NCBI GenBank assembly: GCA_963556145.1 | Contig: OY744469.1 | Span: 3,382,767 to 3,446,766 of the forward strand | DNA length: 64,000 nt | Source: Hygrocybe punicea | Lineage: Eukaryota; Basidiomycota; Agaricomycetes; Agaricales; Hygrophoraceae | Reading direction: 5' to 3' | Part shown: one piece after another, positions 23,920-34,378 of the stretch | Position numbering within the stretch: the stretch's first letter is position 1 | Layout of the letters: every line of letters begins with the position of its first letter | Made by a program: the position numbers and the translations under genes | Notes under the pieces: generated by a model | What the model saw: the letters and a program-made list of their open reading frames with translations, nothing else | Database searches by the model: none | What the model was told of the DNA's origin: nothing

Positions 23920-24473
23920 GTAAGTATTCCATACCCTCAAGTAGGGTAAACTTTGTATTTTATTTCATCCTACAAAGAGAGCTATTCACAATGTATTTGA
24001 GCCCTCTGCCAAGATTGGACCCTTAAACACCCAACTTTGCGAGTACTGATCTAGAAAATCTAAAATTAATTCTAGCAGTACTAGGTAAATCATACATCAT
24101 TTTTATAATAAGTGCCTGGCGGCTAGTAGTCCAGGAAATGTGTTGTAGCCAACAAATGGTAAAGCTATGAGTTGCATGACTTGAATCCAAATAACGGGAC
24201 TTTTGATTGACCAGCCAATATGTGAAGTACCAAACACATTTTGGCTGCAACACATTTCCTGGACTACTAGCCACCAGGCACTTATTATAAAAATGATGTA
24301 TGATTTACCTAGTACTGCTAGAATTAATTTTAGATTTTCTAGATCAGTACTCGCAAAGTTGGGTGTTTAAGGGTCCAATCTTGGCAGAGGGCTCAAAGAC
24401 ATTGTGAATAGCTCTCTTTGTAGGATGAAATAAAATACAAAGTTTACCCTACTTGAGGGTATGGAATACTTAC
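23920..24473. mobile_element. Palindromic MITE with 233-bp arms
   Basis: Left arm 23920-24152 and right arm 24241-24473 are near-perfect inverted repeats of 233 bp around an 88-bp spacer. Ends read GTAAGTATTCCATACC. Flanks show at most AT as a target duplication. No coding capacity. A foldback or MITE structure is the best description. Confidence 0.75.
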
Positions 24474-24478
24474 ATTAC

Positions 24479-26434
24479 AAGTCCCGTTAAGGGAATCGTT
24501 TTATGAGGTCGTTTTCCACCAACGACAAAATTGTTGCTAACGCTGATTTTACAAGTCGTGAGAACTTATTTCGATAAGCCATGTGAAATCATTTCTAACT
24601 GTGGGAAATAAAAATGATAGTCCATTGTGAAGCAATCTGACTCGCAGAATTTGAGCCAAAAAGGAAATACTTTCCCACAGTCAAGAAACCACAAGAATCT
24701 ATCATTTCCTCATCATAGCTATTGAGCCAGCTCTACTTTAGTTCATGCATTCTGGTGTCAGCACTGCAGTATTTGGCAGACATATCATAAATGACATAGA
24801 ATAACATTGATTTCCATCCTCTTAAGGCCAAGTCTTGGACATGATTTCCAGTACCTAAACTCTGATTTCGACGTGTTGCGCTGAAAACTTCAGAAGTTAC
24901 TGCAAATTCTTCGTATCCCAAAGTCAATGGAATTATGAATTTAACCTAATTTATGCTTAGTTGCAGAATTTTTGTTAAAAGAACAACTTCCTTCCCCAGC
25001 AATGCAATAACTGTCTGATTTCCACTTTGGATCAAGCAACCAGGACGTTTAAAACTGAGTTGTATGGATTACTTCAAGGATGAATTATTTATTTGTCGAT
25101 CAAAATTTCAACAATGGCGAGTGAATGTGGAATTTGCGATGCACAGTTGCACCTTAGTGAGGTTGGGTCTATCTCCCCTATGAGCAACAACCAGGCATGC
25201 ATCTCGTGGAAGTTCTCCATCAACAAGATACCTCCACTAACACATGTATAACGTGTTTACTAACTTACAAGTTTTATGACGCAAAGGTCACGTGATCACT
25301 TGAATATTCAAATGTTCTTGCCGGTCATTCACGCACATTTATGTTCTTGCATGACAAATGTTTAAATTAAGTCCATTCAACCTGATATATCCACAAGGTA
25401 AAAATGCATTTGAATTTTCTGAAACTTTCGGAAATTATACCATTGTGGCATTAATCAATGCATGAATTGCTGAAGCTTGGGAAAAAAGAGAAAGCGATGT
25501 TCCATATCACATCATGTAGCTGGCAAGTTCAAGAACTTTGCCTGACTTTCAACAATATGAATAAAGTTTAGATATATGGAGCTATGGTTTCGTCAAGTTA
25601 ATATCCCCCTGAATTAAGTTGTTGCTGAAGATTTCTCTAATGCACGTTTTTCAAAAGAACTATTCTTCTATTTTCAAGACAGCAATCATTTAGTCAATCC
25701 AATGTTCTTTACACTAATCAACTCTCTAAGCAAGCGTAATAAAATAAGATATTCCACCGGACTTGTGATTTGACAAAATTGCTTGGATCACCCATTTACA
25801 ACTTGTTCAATTTGGCACAAGTTCTCAAACCACCTTGATGCAGATTTCTCCAAAAACCATGAACTTAGTCTGTTATCTCCGATACTCGATGTTATGATTT
25901 GATTGAAGAAGCAATTGACTTGGCTGCAACTATCCAATGTTATTGTGCACTTGTGTTCAAGCCAAACAGGTGAATCTGAGTGAGCATGAGAAACAAGAAC
26001 TTGATGGATTTCGACAAGCAAGCTGGATTGCTCGAGAAGGAAAAAGTATTTTGGCCAGTATATTTTGGTCAAATTGCAGAGTACTTGCAATACGTTATTT
26101 AGTTGTCCTCCAGATTGGTTTCAAATGAAAACATCCCTTGAATTATGACAGTGTTGCCTGGGACATTGAGAGCGATTCAGAATAACAAGTTTTCTCTGTT
26201 AAAAATGATTCAACACTCATATTATTATATCGATTACAAACGTGTGCTGAAGCTGGTAAAGAACCAGTCATTAACAAATTAAAGAAAACGTTTCCGATTC
26301 CAGCATCTGAACGTTCACAATGTCACGTGATTACTATTTGTAAGCAAATTGTTACATCTGAAATTGAATTATCCTTTGTTTTTTTAAATGCCGCTCATCT
26401 TGTCATAATCAATCAGCCTTGATTTTCACCCACC
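24479..26434. other. No gene recognised
   Basis: Moderately AT-rich sequence. Frames at 25788-26090 (minus) and 25937-26128 (plus) overlap each other and show no motif. A degraded host gene with introns is possible but unsupported. Confidence 0.4.
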
Positions 26435-26944
26435 ATGCTCCCCTGCAAAATTTTTGTTTGTCTGCTCCTCATCTTTTTGTTATGTCTTCATTCATGCGGA
26501 GGTGGTTTTCTCACTACTCTCTCAAAACGATATTCAGTCAACGATGATCATCAAAAGTTTGATATTAACCAATCCAGTTCTGAGGTATCTAGTCATACTG
26601 CTTTAAAATCGCTCAGTCTTGCCCCAAAACTGGGTGTTTCAATTTCAAAATTCGCAAAACGTGAATTTATCCAAGAAATGGGTATACAAAACAAGAATTT
26701 CCAATCGTTCGTCCATGTATTCAATTTATTGGATGATCTTTCAACTTTGTCTAGGGCAAAATTTCGCCTCTGCAATATCTTTTGTGGTTTTATTCCACAA
26801 TCTAATCTGCCCTGTCGAATTTATTTTTGCTTTATGCTTATATGCTTGGGTTATCATACAATTCCAATCATCAAAGACAAATGTCAATTGATTAGAATGC
26901 TTTTGTATCGCTGTAAAGGCGAGGTCGGGGTGGCTGCGGAATAA
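26435..26944 (+). CDS. Hypothetical secreted protein, 169 residues
   Basis: ATG in a good context (CACCATG). Residues 1-20 form a signal-peptide-like segment with a hydrophobic core (IFVCLLLIFLLCLHS) followed by CGGG. A second hydrophobic run lies near residues 128-145 (RIYFCFMLICLGYHTI). The remainder has no known motif. It lies between unrecognised sequence and a GC-rich transposon island, without visible neighbours. Chance is possible at this length. Confidence 0.3.
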   Translation: MLPCKIFVCLLLIFLLCLHSCGGGFLTTLSKRYSVNDDHQKFDINQSSSEVSSHTALKSLSLAPKLGVSISKFAKREFIQEMGIQNKNFQSFVHVFNLLDDLSTLSRAKFRLCNIFCGFIPQSNLPCRIYFCFMLICLGYHTIPIIKDKCQLIRMLLYRCKGEVGVAAE

Positions 26945-27873
26945 TAATCCTAAGCCTGTGGGGTCAGCGTAGAAGTGACTAGGAATAGTCTAACAAGCTT
27001 CAGTAAGATAATAGGATATAAAAAGTAAGAAGCCGCCGAGTAAACTATTGAAATCTATCGAGACCGATCGAAGCCGACGAAGCCGACGATGTCGGGTACG
27101 GCGGGTCGGGTGTCGGGTGACGAGAAACGTAGAGATAAAGGCGGTAGAACGACGGGGAGGGCGTCGAGGAATCCGACGAGCAATGTGTGCGATGGAATTT
27201 ACTGAGAGACTAATTCTCAGAGAGAGGAAATGGGGGAACTGGTTTCTTTTTTTGAGACGGCGCTTGGGCACCGTTTTTATACTACAAAGTTCTGTACCTA
27301 GATTCGGACGAGAGTCCTCGGCCGATGAGAGGAAACAAAGGAGAATAAAAATGGGGAAGTAGGAAGAGCGTTGCGAGGCGACGATGACAGGGAAAATGGG
27401 TGGAAGATATAAAAACCGTAAAAGATGCAAAATACTTTACTATATCCCCATAAGGGAGACGCTAGGCGTGAATAAGGCAAGTCCGATGTCGGGATCCCAG
27501 TCCGATGAGATCTATCTTTGATATTTGAAGTTCCGCAAGTTTAGGAGATAGACCGACCAGGTACGTGAGTGGCCGTGCTAGTCGGTATGCATCGGGTTGC
27601 GTCGGGTTGCGTCGGGTTCGAACGTAGATTGCTAGAGACGTCGGGTTCGAGCGGATTCGCTAGATATCGATGTTACGGCCTCAGAGGGTCGAGGACCCTC
27701 TACATCTCCTTGGGTCTTCTAATAGAGACCATCCGTGGTCGAGAATATGGGGTCTCCGAATGCGGGTCACGAATGTGGCCAATCACGTGAGCGGCCAAAC
27801 AACGGCAAAGTAAAAAAAATAAAAATTTCTCATTGTTGATCCGACCTTTCCTCTACACCATCACACGTTCACA
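26945..27873. other. GC-rich leader, possible LTR region
   Basis: Base composition changes sharply near 26940 to GC- and CpG-rich with TCGGGT repeats (for example 27595-27620), and stays so through the gypsy element. Two TATAAAA-like sites occur near 27016 and 27407. It may be the 3' LTR of the minus-strand gypsy element and/or the promoter of the gene at 27874. A second LTR to compare with is not present. Confidence 0.35.
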
Positions 27874-29527
27874 ATGTCCCAAGTCTACGACAACTTCCTC
27901 GCTTTCGTCGAAAGCATCGAACCCGATGTCCGGGCGGACTACGAAGAGGCCGTCAACGCGGTCACCGTGTTTCATAGCGACAACCTCGTAACGATGGTGG
28001 ACGGCAACAAGGGGATGGCCCAACAATGGCTAAGCGGCCGCAAGAAGGCGCTGGTGAGTTTCCTTATTGACTACGCTGTGAAGAAAATAGTGGCCACACC
28101 AGGGTTTGAACCGGGGACCTCCCCAATACATGAGGGTAGCTCTACCAACTGAGCTATGTGACCGGTTACAATGGGAGTTAGGATATCTAACATATACCCT
28201 AAGGCAGACCTTAGTTCACTTCTTAACCATCCGCTACTGTGTAGTGCTGTAGCTCCGGTGTTGATTAACCTGCCATTAGGTGGAACCATTGGATCTTAGC
28301 TCTGTTGAAAGTGACTACTACATCACCACTTCCAACATACGCGTGTCCTAAGATAGCTCATGTCGTCCCGCCAGCGTGCTTATAATGGAATCGTCGCGGA
28401 ACTCCGAGCTGGTGGTATGAGGCCAGTAACGCCACCGTTATGGGCCGACCGCCAATCGTACGCCAATGATGTCGAAGAGTGGCTGAAAGAAGCGGCGGAC
28501 CGGGAGAGGCAGGAACAGGAAGAAGCCAGACGGCGGGCGGATGAAGAAGCGGCTACGCGGGAAGAGGAGGCCAGATGGATGGCAGAGGCAAATGCATGAG
28601 CGGAGGCGGAGAAAAGGCGAAAGGCGGCAGAGGAAAGGCGGGAGCGGCTTAGAATAGAACAACACGAGCAACACTGGAATCAAGAAGCAGACCGGGTTGA
28701 AAGGGACGGAGCCGCGTATCGGCGGCGGCTCAGCGAAGAACGGCGAGCTGAAGCAAACGCGGGTGAACCAAGGACTGAGTCGATTCCGGAAGGGGAAGCC
28801 GCAGTTGAGCCAGAGGAAGGCCCCGTCGACCCGGCACCAGAGACACCGGCCGATGTAGAAGACGTAGATACGCCGGGCGTAGAGACCGGAGACTTGGCTG
28901 GTACGACGGTGAGTTCTTGTGTCGGTTCATTTGTTCTTTAGTCACTGATCCTGGTAACAGTTCACCAGGCTGTTTCCCCTACAACCCTGCACCAACTGCG
29001 TCAAGGCGCAAGAGGCGTGTCGAGGCGTCACGGGCTACGTGTGCGAACGATGCCGGAGGCTGAAGAAGAGATGTACTAACGCTACACACCGGACGGGCGG
29101 GGGTCGGCGCAAGGTGGATACCGGAAAGGGCAAAGAGGTCGCGGCCGGCACGAGGAAGCCGTTGTCGTTCATGACAAAGCCCATCCGCAGTAGGCCTGCC
29201 CGGGCCTCAACGAGCAAACCGCGGGTCGAGGACGCGGAGTCGGTTGAGGACGATGACGAAGACGAGGAGGAGTCGGAGGAAGAGCGGCCGACGAAAAGGC
29301 TTAGGACGGCCTCGGCAGCGAACCCGTTCGTTTTGACGATGGAGAATTACGAGCAAGTGTTGGCGCAGCTAGCAGTCCTTACGGAGGAGCTGGGAGCCCT
29401 GGGCACCAACGTCAACCGTCACCTCGTCCACTTCGGTCAAGAGTTCCAGCGGCTTCGCATCGATCTCGAACGGTCGACCTCAAGGTTGGCGATGTTGAAG
29501 CGGGATTACGAGACCGGCCACCTGTAA
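27874..29527 (+). CDS. Three-exon Zn2Cys6-type protein converging on gypsy pol
   Basis: Exons 27874-28053, 28357-28908 and 28961-29527, all phase 0, with GTGAGT donors and AG acceptors (introns 303 and 52 nt). The product would be about 432 residues. Residues 1-60 are an acidic helical start (MSQVYDNFLAFVESIEPDV). Exon 2 is a charged Glu/Arg coiled coil. Exon 3 opens with C-x2-C-x6-C-x7-C-x2-C-x6-C (CTNC to KKRC), the spacing of the fungal Zn(II)2Cys6 DNA-binding cluster. Acidic (DDDEDEEESEEE) and helical segments follow. One in-frame TGA (28597-28599, probably former CGA) interrupts exon 2. The first intron is enlarged by a tRNA-like sequence. GC content matches the adjoining gypsy element, so it may be element-borne rather than a host regulator. 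Confidence 0.6.
28092..28163 (-). tRNA. tRNA-like sequence (probable pseudo-tRNA) in an intron
   Basis: The 72-nt minus-strand sequence folds with a 7-bp acceptor stem (GGTCACA/TGTGGCC, one G-T pair) and a perfect D stem GCTC/GAGC with loop AGTTGGTA. The T loop TTCAAAC is normal. A box TAGCTCAGTTGG and B box GGTTCAAACC are intact, and a TTTT terminator follows within 10 nt. The anticodon stem has two mismatches and position 33 is A instead of T. One T-stem pair is also mismatched. The nominal anticodon would be TGT (Thr). A degenerate tRNA or a tRNA-derived SINE head fits best. Confidence 0.5.
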
Positions 29528-29735
29528 AATATATATATAAAAATAACGAGCCCATTGTATATATAAAAAAATATATCGTGTACATAAAAGACGTGTCAGC
29601 TTGTTCACCCAGCTAAGGAAAGCCGATCGGCTCCCAAAGACATAGGACTATTCGCATCATTCGTCATATCGTTAGAAAACTAAGAGGAACTAAATCAAAT
29701 GGGGGTATAACGTGGACAGAATATAAATGAAATGC

Positions 29736-32700
29736 TTAATCGTCGTTGGGTGAGGAGTCTATAGAGGGCGGGTACGTCAGATCATCAAGATCGTTTGAAT
29801 CGGTATCGTCGGCATCGGGGTATTGTAAGAAGTCGTCCAACGGTATCGATATTTTTGAGCGGGCGTGGTAGGGTACGACTCGGAAAGCGGCAAATCGAGA
29901 TTTAGAAACCGCACCGTCAAGTTCGGCGAGTATGTAGGATCCGCCTACTGTTTTCCTGACGACAACCATGGGTCCAAAGTACCGCGGTTTTGCTTTACGA
30001 TCAAGAGACATTTCGATACGTGAATTTTGGACGAGAACGAGGTTACCGGGTTCGAAGTCGTAAACTTTGATCGTGTTGGCGTATTTCTGCTCGAATTGCC
30101 AGGCGGACGCGAGCCGAGATTTGGTAAGCTTTTCTTTGACCCGATCGAGGTCGGCTTCTCGTTTACGAAGTTGTCGGGCGCGGATGACTATGAGGTCGGT
30201 CGTAGACATCGTATCTTGCGTCAGAACCATGTACGTAGCTTTGGCAAAATCGAATGGAAAAAGCGGTTCTACTCCGTGTGCGATGTAGTAGGACGAGTAT
30301 CCGAGGCTTTTGTGTGTCGTGACCCGTTCGGCCCAAAATACGGAGTGGGTTACGGTGTGCCATTTCTTTTCATCTCCGTCACAACTTTTCATAATGGCCT
30401 CCCGGACATCTAGGTGGCGATGCTCAACGGGTCCGTTCGCTTGTGAGTTATAGGGCGAAATGCGGATGTGGCGGATACCGTAGCGGGAGGCGAGATAGTC
30501 GAGCGCTTCTACGAACGGCTTGCCGTTGTCGGTAACGATTTCTTCGAGAGCACCCCAACGGCATAAGATGTCTTCGAACAAGAACGTGCCGATGGTGGAG
30601 CCGGTCTCGCGGCGTAACATGCGGAACTCAGGGTAGGCGGACAGGGAGCAACGGGCTTGGACGATGTATCGATAGCTGCCGGATCGTGGCATAAACATTG
30701 TGTCGACATACGCTTTACGAAATAGCGAGGCCGGTGTAGCGACGGTGGGCGGAATGTGATGATAACGCATTTGCCGTACTTGGCACTGATGGCAAGACTG
30801 GACATACCACTTAACGTCGTGGTCGAGGTGCGGCCACCAGAAACGATCGAGTAGCCGAGCGCGGACGGAGAATATACCTTTGTGGCCGAGAGAGTCGTGA
30901 GCGTCTTTGAGTAACTGAAGCCGGCGGTCGGGCAGTATGACGAGTTTGTGTTTTCCGTGATGGTCTTTGCACCAAAGCTTGTTATCGGTGACGAAGAATT
31001 CAAGGGCGTATCGTAGGAACAGACGGTATTCTTCGTCCGTGAAGTTCGCGGGTCGGGTTAGATCTCGTAACCAAGTCTCGACGAGGGCAAGACGAGCGTC
31101 GGCCGCACGGGCTTTATCGGATCGCGGTATGTCAGAAACGGCTTCCTGATTTGTGTAGACGAGGACAGCGGGTAATTCTTGGAGTCGGTCGGCTGTGGCA
31201 TGGCAGCGGCCGCATACGGCAATCGGCTTAGACAGTATGGGGACGGGTCGGTAGTTGACGACTTCCATAAAGAAACCGTAGGAGTGGTCGAGCCAATCGT
31301 CGGAATTGTTGATCTCCTCGGGGTCTTCTGCAGCGCGGGGACGTCGGGAGAGTCCGTCAGGTGCACCGTGTGCGGAAGTGGGTACGTGAACGAGTCTAAA
31401 GTCAAATAAGAGCACCCCGGCTATCCATCGGTTGATCGTAGCATTGGGCTGAATGTCGGGGTTGTTGAGCATCCCTTTTATGTACTTCGCGTCGACTTCA
31501 ACAGTGAGGTTGCGGACGCCGATGATGAAGATTCGGTAGGCACGGAGGGCCCTGAAGAGGCCGTAGAGTTCGAGCTTGGACTGGGAGTATCGGGCTTCGT
31601 GTTCGTTCCACGATATTGAACCAAAGCGATTCGGATAGCGCTTTCCGTCGGCGCGGATTTGCATAAGAACCCAGCCAACTCCAAGAATGGATGAATCGAC
31701 GGCGAGAATCACTTCCCATTCACGTGTGTAGTCGATAGCGCGCAGTGCTGGCGACGTAATGACGGCGTTTTTGAGGTAGTCGACGGCGGTCTCTTCTTCT
31801 TCACCAAATTCGAAGGGTATACCTTTGCGGGTAAGACGGACGAGGGGTCGGGAGTGGAGCGAGAAGTCCTTGATAAAAATACGCAAGACGCCGCAGATGC
31901 CGAGAAAGGTGCGAACTTCGGTGAGGTTGGTCGGCAGTGGCCAATCGCGAATCTTCTGTACTTTGGAGTCGTCGGCTACTCTTCCTTCGTATGTGCATCG
32001 GTGGCCAACAACGATGACTGAGGGTTGACACAACTCGAGTTTTTTGCCGTTGAAGGTACCGCCAACATAGCGGAAACGCTGGATGACGTGGTTGACACCT
32101 TGGAAGTGTTCCCAAATGAAACGTCGGATTGCCGGGTTCTCGGGTATAGTCTCGTAGGTACCGTCGGGTTGCTTGTAGCGGGTTGGAGGCCCTTTGACAG
32201 GAATATCGTCCATATACGGAACGGCAAGATGAGGGATTTCGTCACGGAGGATGTACGTGGAGTCACCGTGTAGGATCTGCGGGGAATTTGTGTATCCCAT
32301 AGCAATCCGCGTAAGTTGAAGCATTCCGAGTGGAGACTGAAAGGTCATATAGTCCCGAGACGAGGCGTGGATGAGGCGTTGGTCGAAAGAGACGAAGAGG
32401 TCAAAGCAAGCGTAACAAGAGTGGCCGCCAAAGGCCTCGGCCAAGTGCTCGGTCATGGGTGGTACGGCGGGATCGCAGATAGTGACAGCGTTAAGCGGCT
32501 GTAGATCGTGGACGATTCGAAGAGACTTCCCATCCTTTTTCAAAACGCAGAACCAGCAGGAGCGGTATGACGAATTCGAGGGTTCATAGGTACTGGCGTT
32601 AATTTTGTCTTTGATGATGCCGATGACTTCATTAAGGATGCCGGGTGGGATTGGGATATTGTGATGGACCCACGGGTCGTGCGGTACGGTGGGAATGTGG

Positions 32701-33194
32701 ATCGGCGGGAAGTAGTCCGTATTGAACTAGCCTTTCTCGGATTCGTTCCAGGCGAAGGCGGCTTCTTGCGTTTTGATGATATGGTGGCCGAGTTTTTCTT
32801 CCTCAGGCCAAAGGAATCCATCTGGGTTCATTGGCATCGCGTCGTGTCGTTCCTGGTTATAGCGGGTGCCGGGTGTAAAGTCGGGCGGGTGAGTCGGGAG
32901 CGTGGGTAAATCGGCTAGCGGGTCGCCGGTGATCTCGCGTATGATACGGTATTCGTTGGGGAGAGTGGTAGAAATTGGGCGGATACGATCGGCTACCTTC
33001 TTATACTTTTTCTTGGTAACGACTCCTTTTAGGTCCCTGGTAGGGGGGGTGGTATACGAGATATAAGTAGCGTGTTCAGTAGAGGCTTTGTTACAAATAT
33101 TCAAAGAGGAAATATGTGACGCAGGAGCGGAGACGGAACAAGACGAAGGAAGGGTATCGGTAGTACGTAGCTGATTTTGTACATCGGTCAACAA
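29736..33194 (-). CDS. pol: Ty3/gypsy pol: RT, RNase H, integrase
   Basis: A single frame apart from TAG at 32727-32729; the part downstream of it is 935 codons. The upstream part has PDFTPGTRYNQERHDAMP and WPEEEKLGHHIIKTQE. RT: KKDGKSLRIVHDLQPLN and the catalytic YMDD box (VPYMDDIPVKG, about residue 110 of the 935). RNase H: VILAVDSSILGVGWVL. Integrase: zinc-binding H-x3-H...CHQC segment (HDSLGHKG to SCHQCQ), then core acidic residues in VDTMFM, VTDNGKPF and GPVEH. A C-terminal SH3-like part (FEPGNLVLVQNS, KPRYFGPMVVV) follows. Integrase appears complete. The gene converges on the Zn2Cys6 gene with about 200 bp between stops. Confidence 0.85.
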
Positions 33195-33299
33195 TGAAAT
33201 GTACTGGGCGGCAGTCTGAGGCTGAGACGAAGAGAAATCTAAATTGATAGAAAAACATAAGTTCTCTTCTAGGGGAAACGGCAGAAGGGAAGCATAGTT

Positions 33300-33400
33300 C
33301 GTGGTATAGGTGTGGTCGCTTGCGGTTTGGAGCCGTTCAGGAAATCCGGCCGGCCTCGAAACCCTGAACCGAACCTGCGGTCCGGTTCAATTCTAAATAT
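33300..33400. repeat. Fragment related to the element at 10171
   Basis: Contains CGGTTTGGAGCCGTTCAG and CCGAACCTGCGGTCCGGTTCA. These resemble the subterminal sequence of the hAT-like element near 11308-11380. It sits between protease and RT frames of gypsy 1 and probably disrupts their connection. Confidence 0.5.
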
Positions 33401-33511
33401 CAAGATTATAACCCAACGCATTCATTCATGTATAGATGACATAAAGATGGAGGAGCGGCTTCTCATCTCCCGGTGCGTCCTTTCCGAGAGGTATCTCCGG
33501 GTCCTCGACTT

Positions 33512-34300
33512 CTAAAAATCCGGCTTTCCGGTGTTGGACCGCTCTCGTTGGTTCTTTTGGTTGTGCTCGATGGTGGGCAAGGTGACGACGGTGCCGGTGT
33601 TTGGATCCGTGATCGTGACTTGTTGTTCTCCGTTTTTATAATCCTTCGTAAGAGCCTCGGAAAGCATGAAGAACGGACGGCCGATGAGGATCTCGTAGGG
33701 GGCGTCGTTGACGACTTGGACTTGGAGGAAAAGATCGACGTCACCAAAAGTGAATTTTAGGTTGGCGATCCGGCCGAGGGTGTCGTTGTCGCTTTTATTT
33801 GCCGACTGCATCCGCATCTTCATATTTTGGAGGCCGTAACCGAGTTTCTCCCAAATATCGCGTCGCATGCCGATGATCATGGAACCGTTGTCGAGGACGC
33901 ACTCGAATACGAATTTGCCGTTGATGAGCGGGTAGACCGCACGGAGAGGGACTGAGTCGCAGCCAACAACAAGCGGGACGTTTTCCTGACAGTGTTGACA
34001 GGCGCGAGTGGGGATTTCGGGTGCGTGAAAATGGAAAACCTCGACGTTGTTACTTTCGGCGGTGACCTTTTTCGACGTAGTGAGGTCCTTCATGTGACGG
34101 CGGGCGTCGGACGACATGGCTAAAAGTTCTCGCTGCGAAATGCAGACTTGAGAATCGAGCGCGCGGTCGATGATGGATTTGGCAATACCGGGATCTTCGA
34201 TGGGGGCTTGGTAGCAGTATTGGGGGTGCGATGCGGGAAGGTTCTGGGGAGTGCGCGGTACAAGGGCGGTCGGCTCGGTCGGCCGCGTGTTCGAAGGGGG
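33512..34300 (-). CDS. Ty3/gypsy 1 retropepsin-type protease region
   Basis: A 287-codon frame is open from 34375, but the first part probably belongs to the neighbouring element's tail. It has IIDRALDSQVCISQRELLAM, then the aspartic protease active site ECVLDNGSMII (D-N-G-S about residue 162 instead of D-T/S-G), and the conserved flap-to-end motif EILIGRPFF (about residues 228-236). It would process the Gag-Pol polyprotein. Gag is lost. The next pol frame begins 318 bp downstream after the inserted fragment at 33300-33400. Confidence 0.7.
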   Translation of the reverse strand, partial: PPSNTRPTEPTALVPRTPQNLPASHPQYCYQAPIEDPGIAKSIIDRALDSQVCISQRELLAMSSDARRHMKDLTTSKKVTAESNNVEVFHFHAPEIPTRACQHCQENVPLVVGCDSVPLRAVYPLINGKFVFECVLDNGSMIIGMRRDIWEKLGYGLQNMKMRMQSANKSDNDTLGRIANLKFTFGDVDLFLQVQVVNDAPYEILIGRPFFMLSEALTKDYKNGEQQVTITDPNTGTVVTLPTIEHNQKNQRERSNTGKPDF

Positions 34301-34378
34301 GACACTACCATTGGGGCCAACCTCCCCAGTCCCCGCCACTGAACCGTCCAGCAATGGGTCAACCTCATTACCCATCTC

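Larger units (their letters stand above)
29736..34310 (-). mobile_element. Ty3/gypsy retrotransposon 1, 5'-truncated
   Basis: Minus-strand order is protease (34300-33512), then reverse transcriptase, RNase H and integrase (33194-29736), as in Ty3/gypsy elements. Gag is missing: the element abuts the 3' end of another gypsy element near 34310. Flanking LTRs could not be paired. One nonsense codon and one small insertion interrupt an otherwise well-kept pol, so the copy is fairly young. Confidence 0.8.

Noticed and set aside
28071..28289. Minus-strand peptide over the first intron of the Zn2Cys6 gene
   Set aside because: The peptide (IAQLVELPS...PGSNPGVA) is the well-known false translation of a tRNA sequence.
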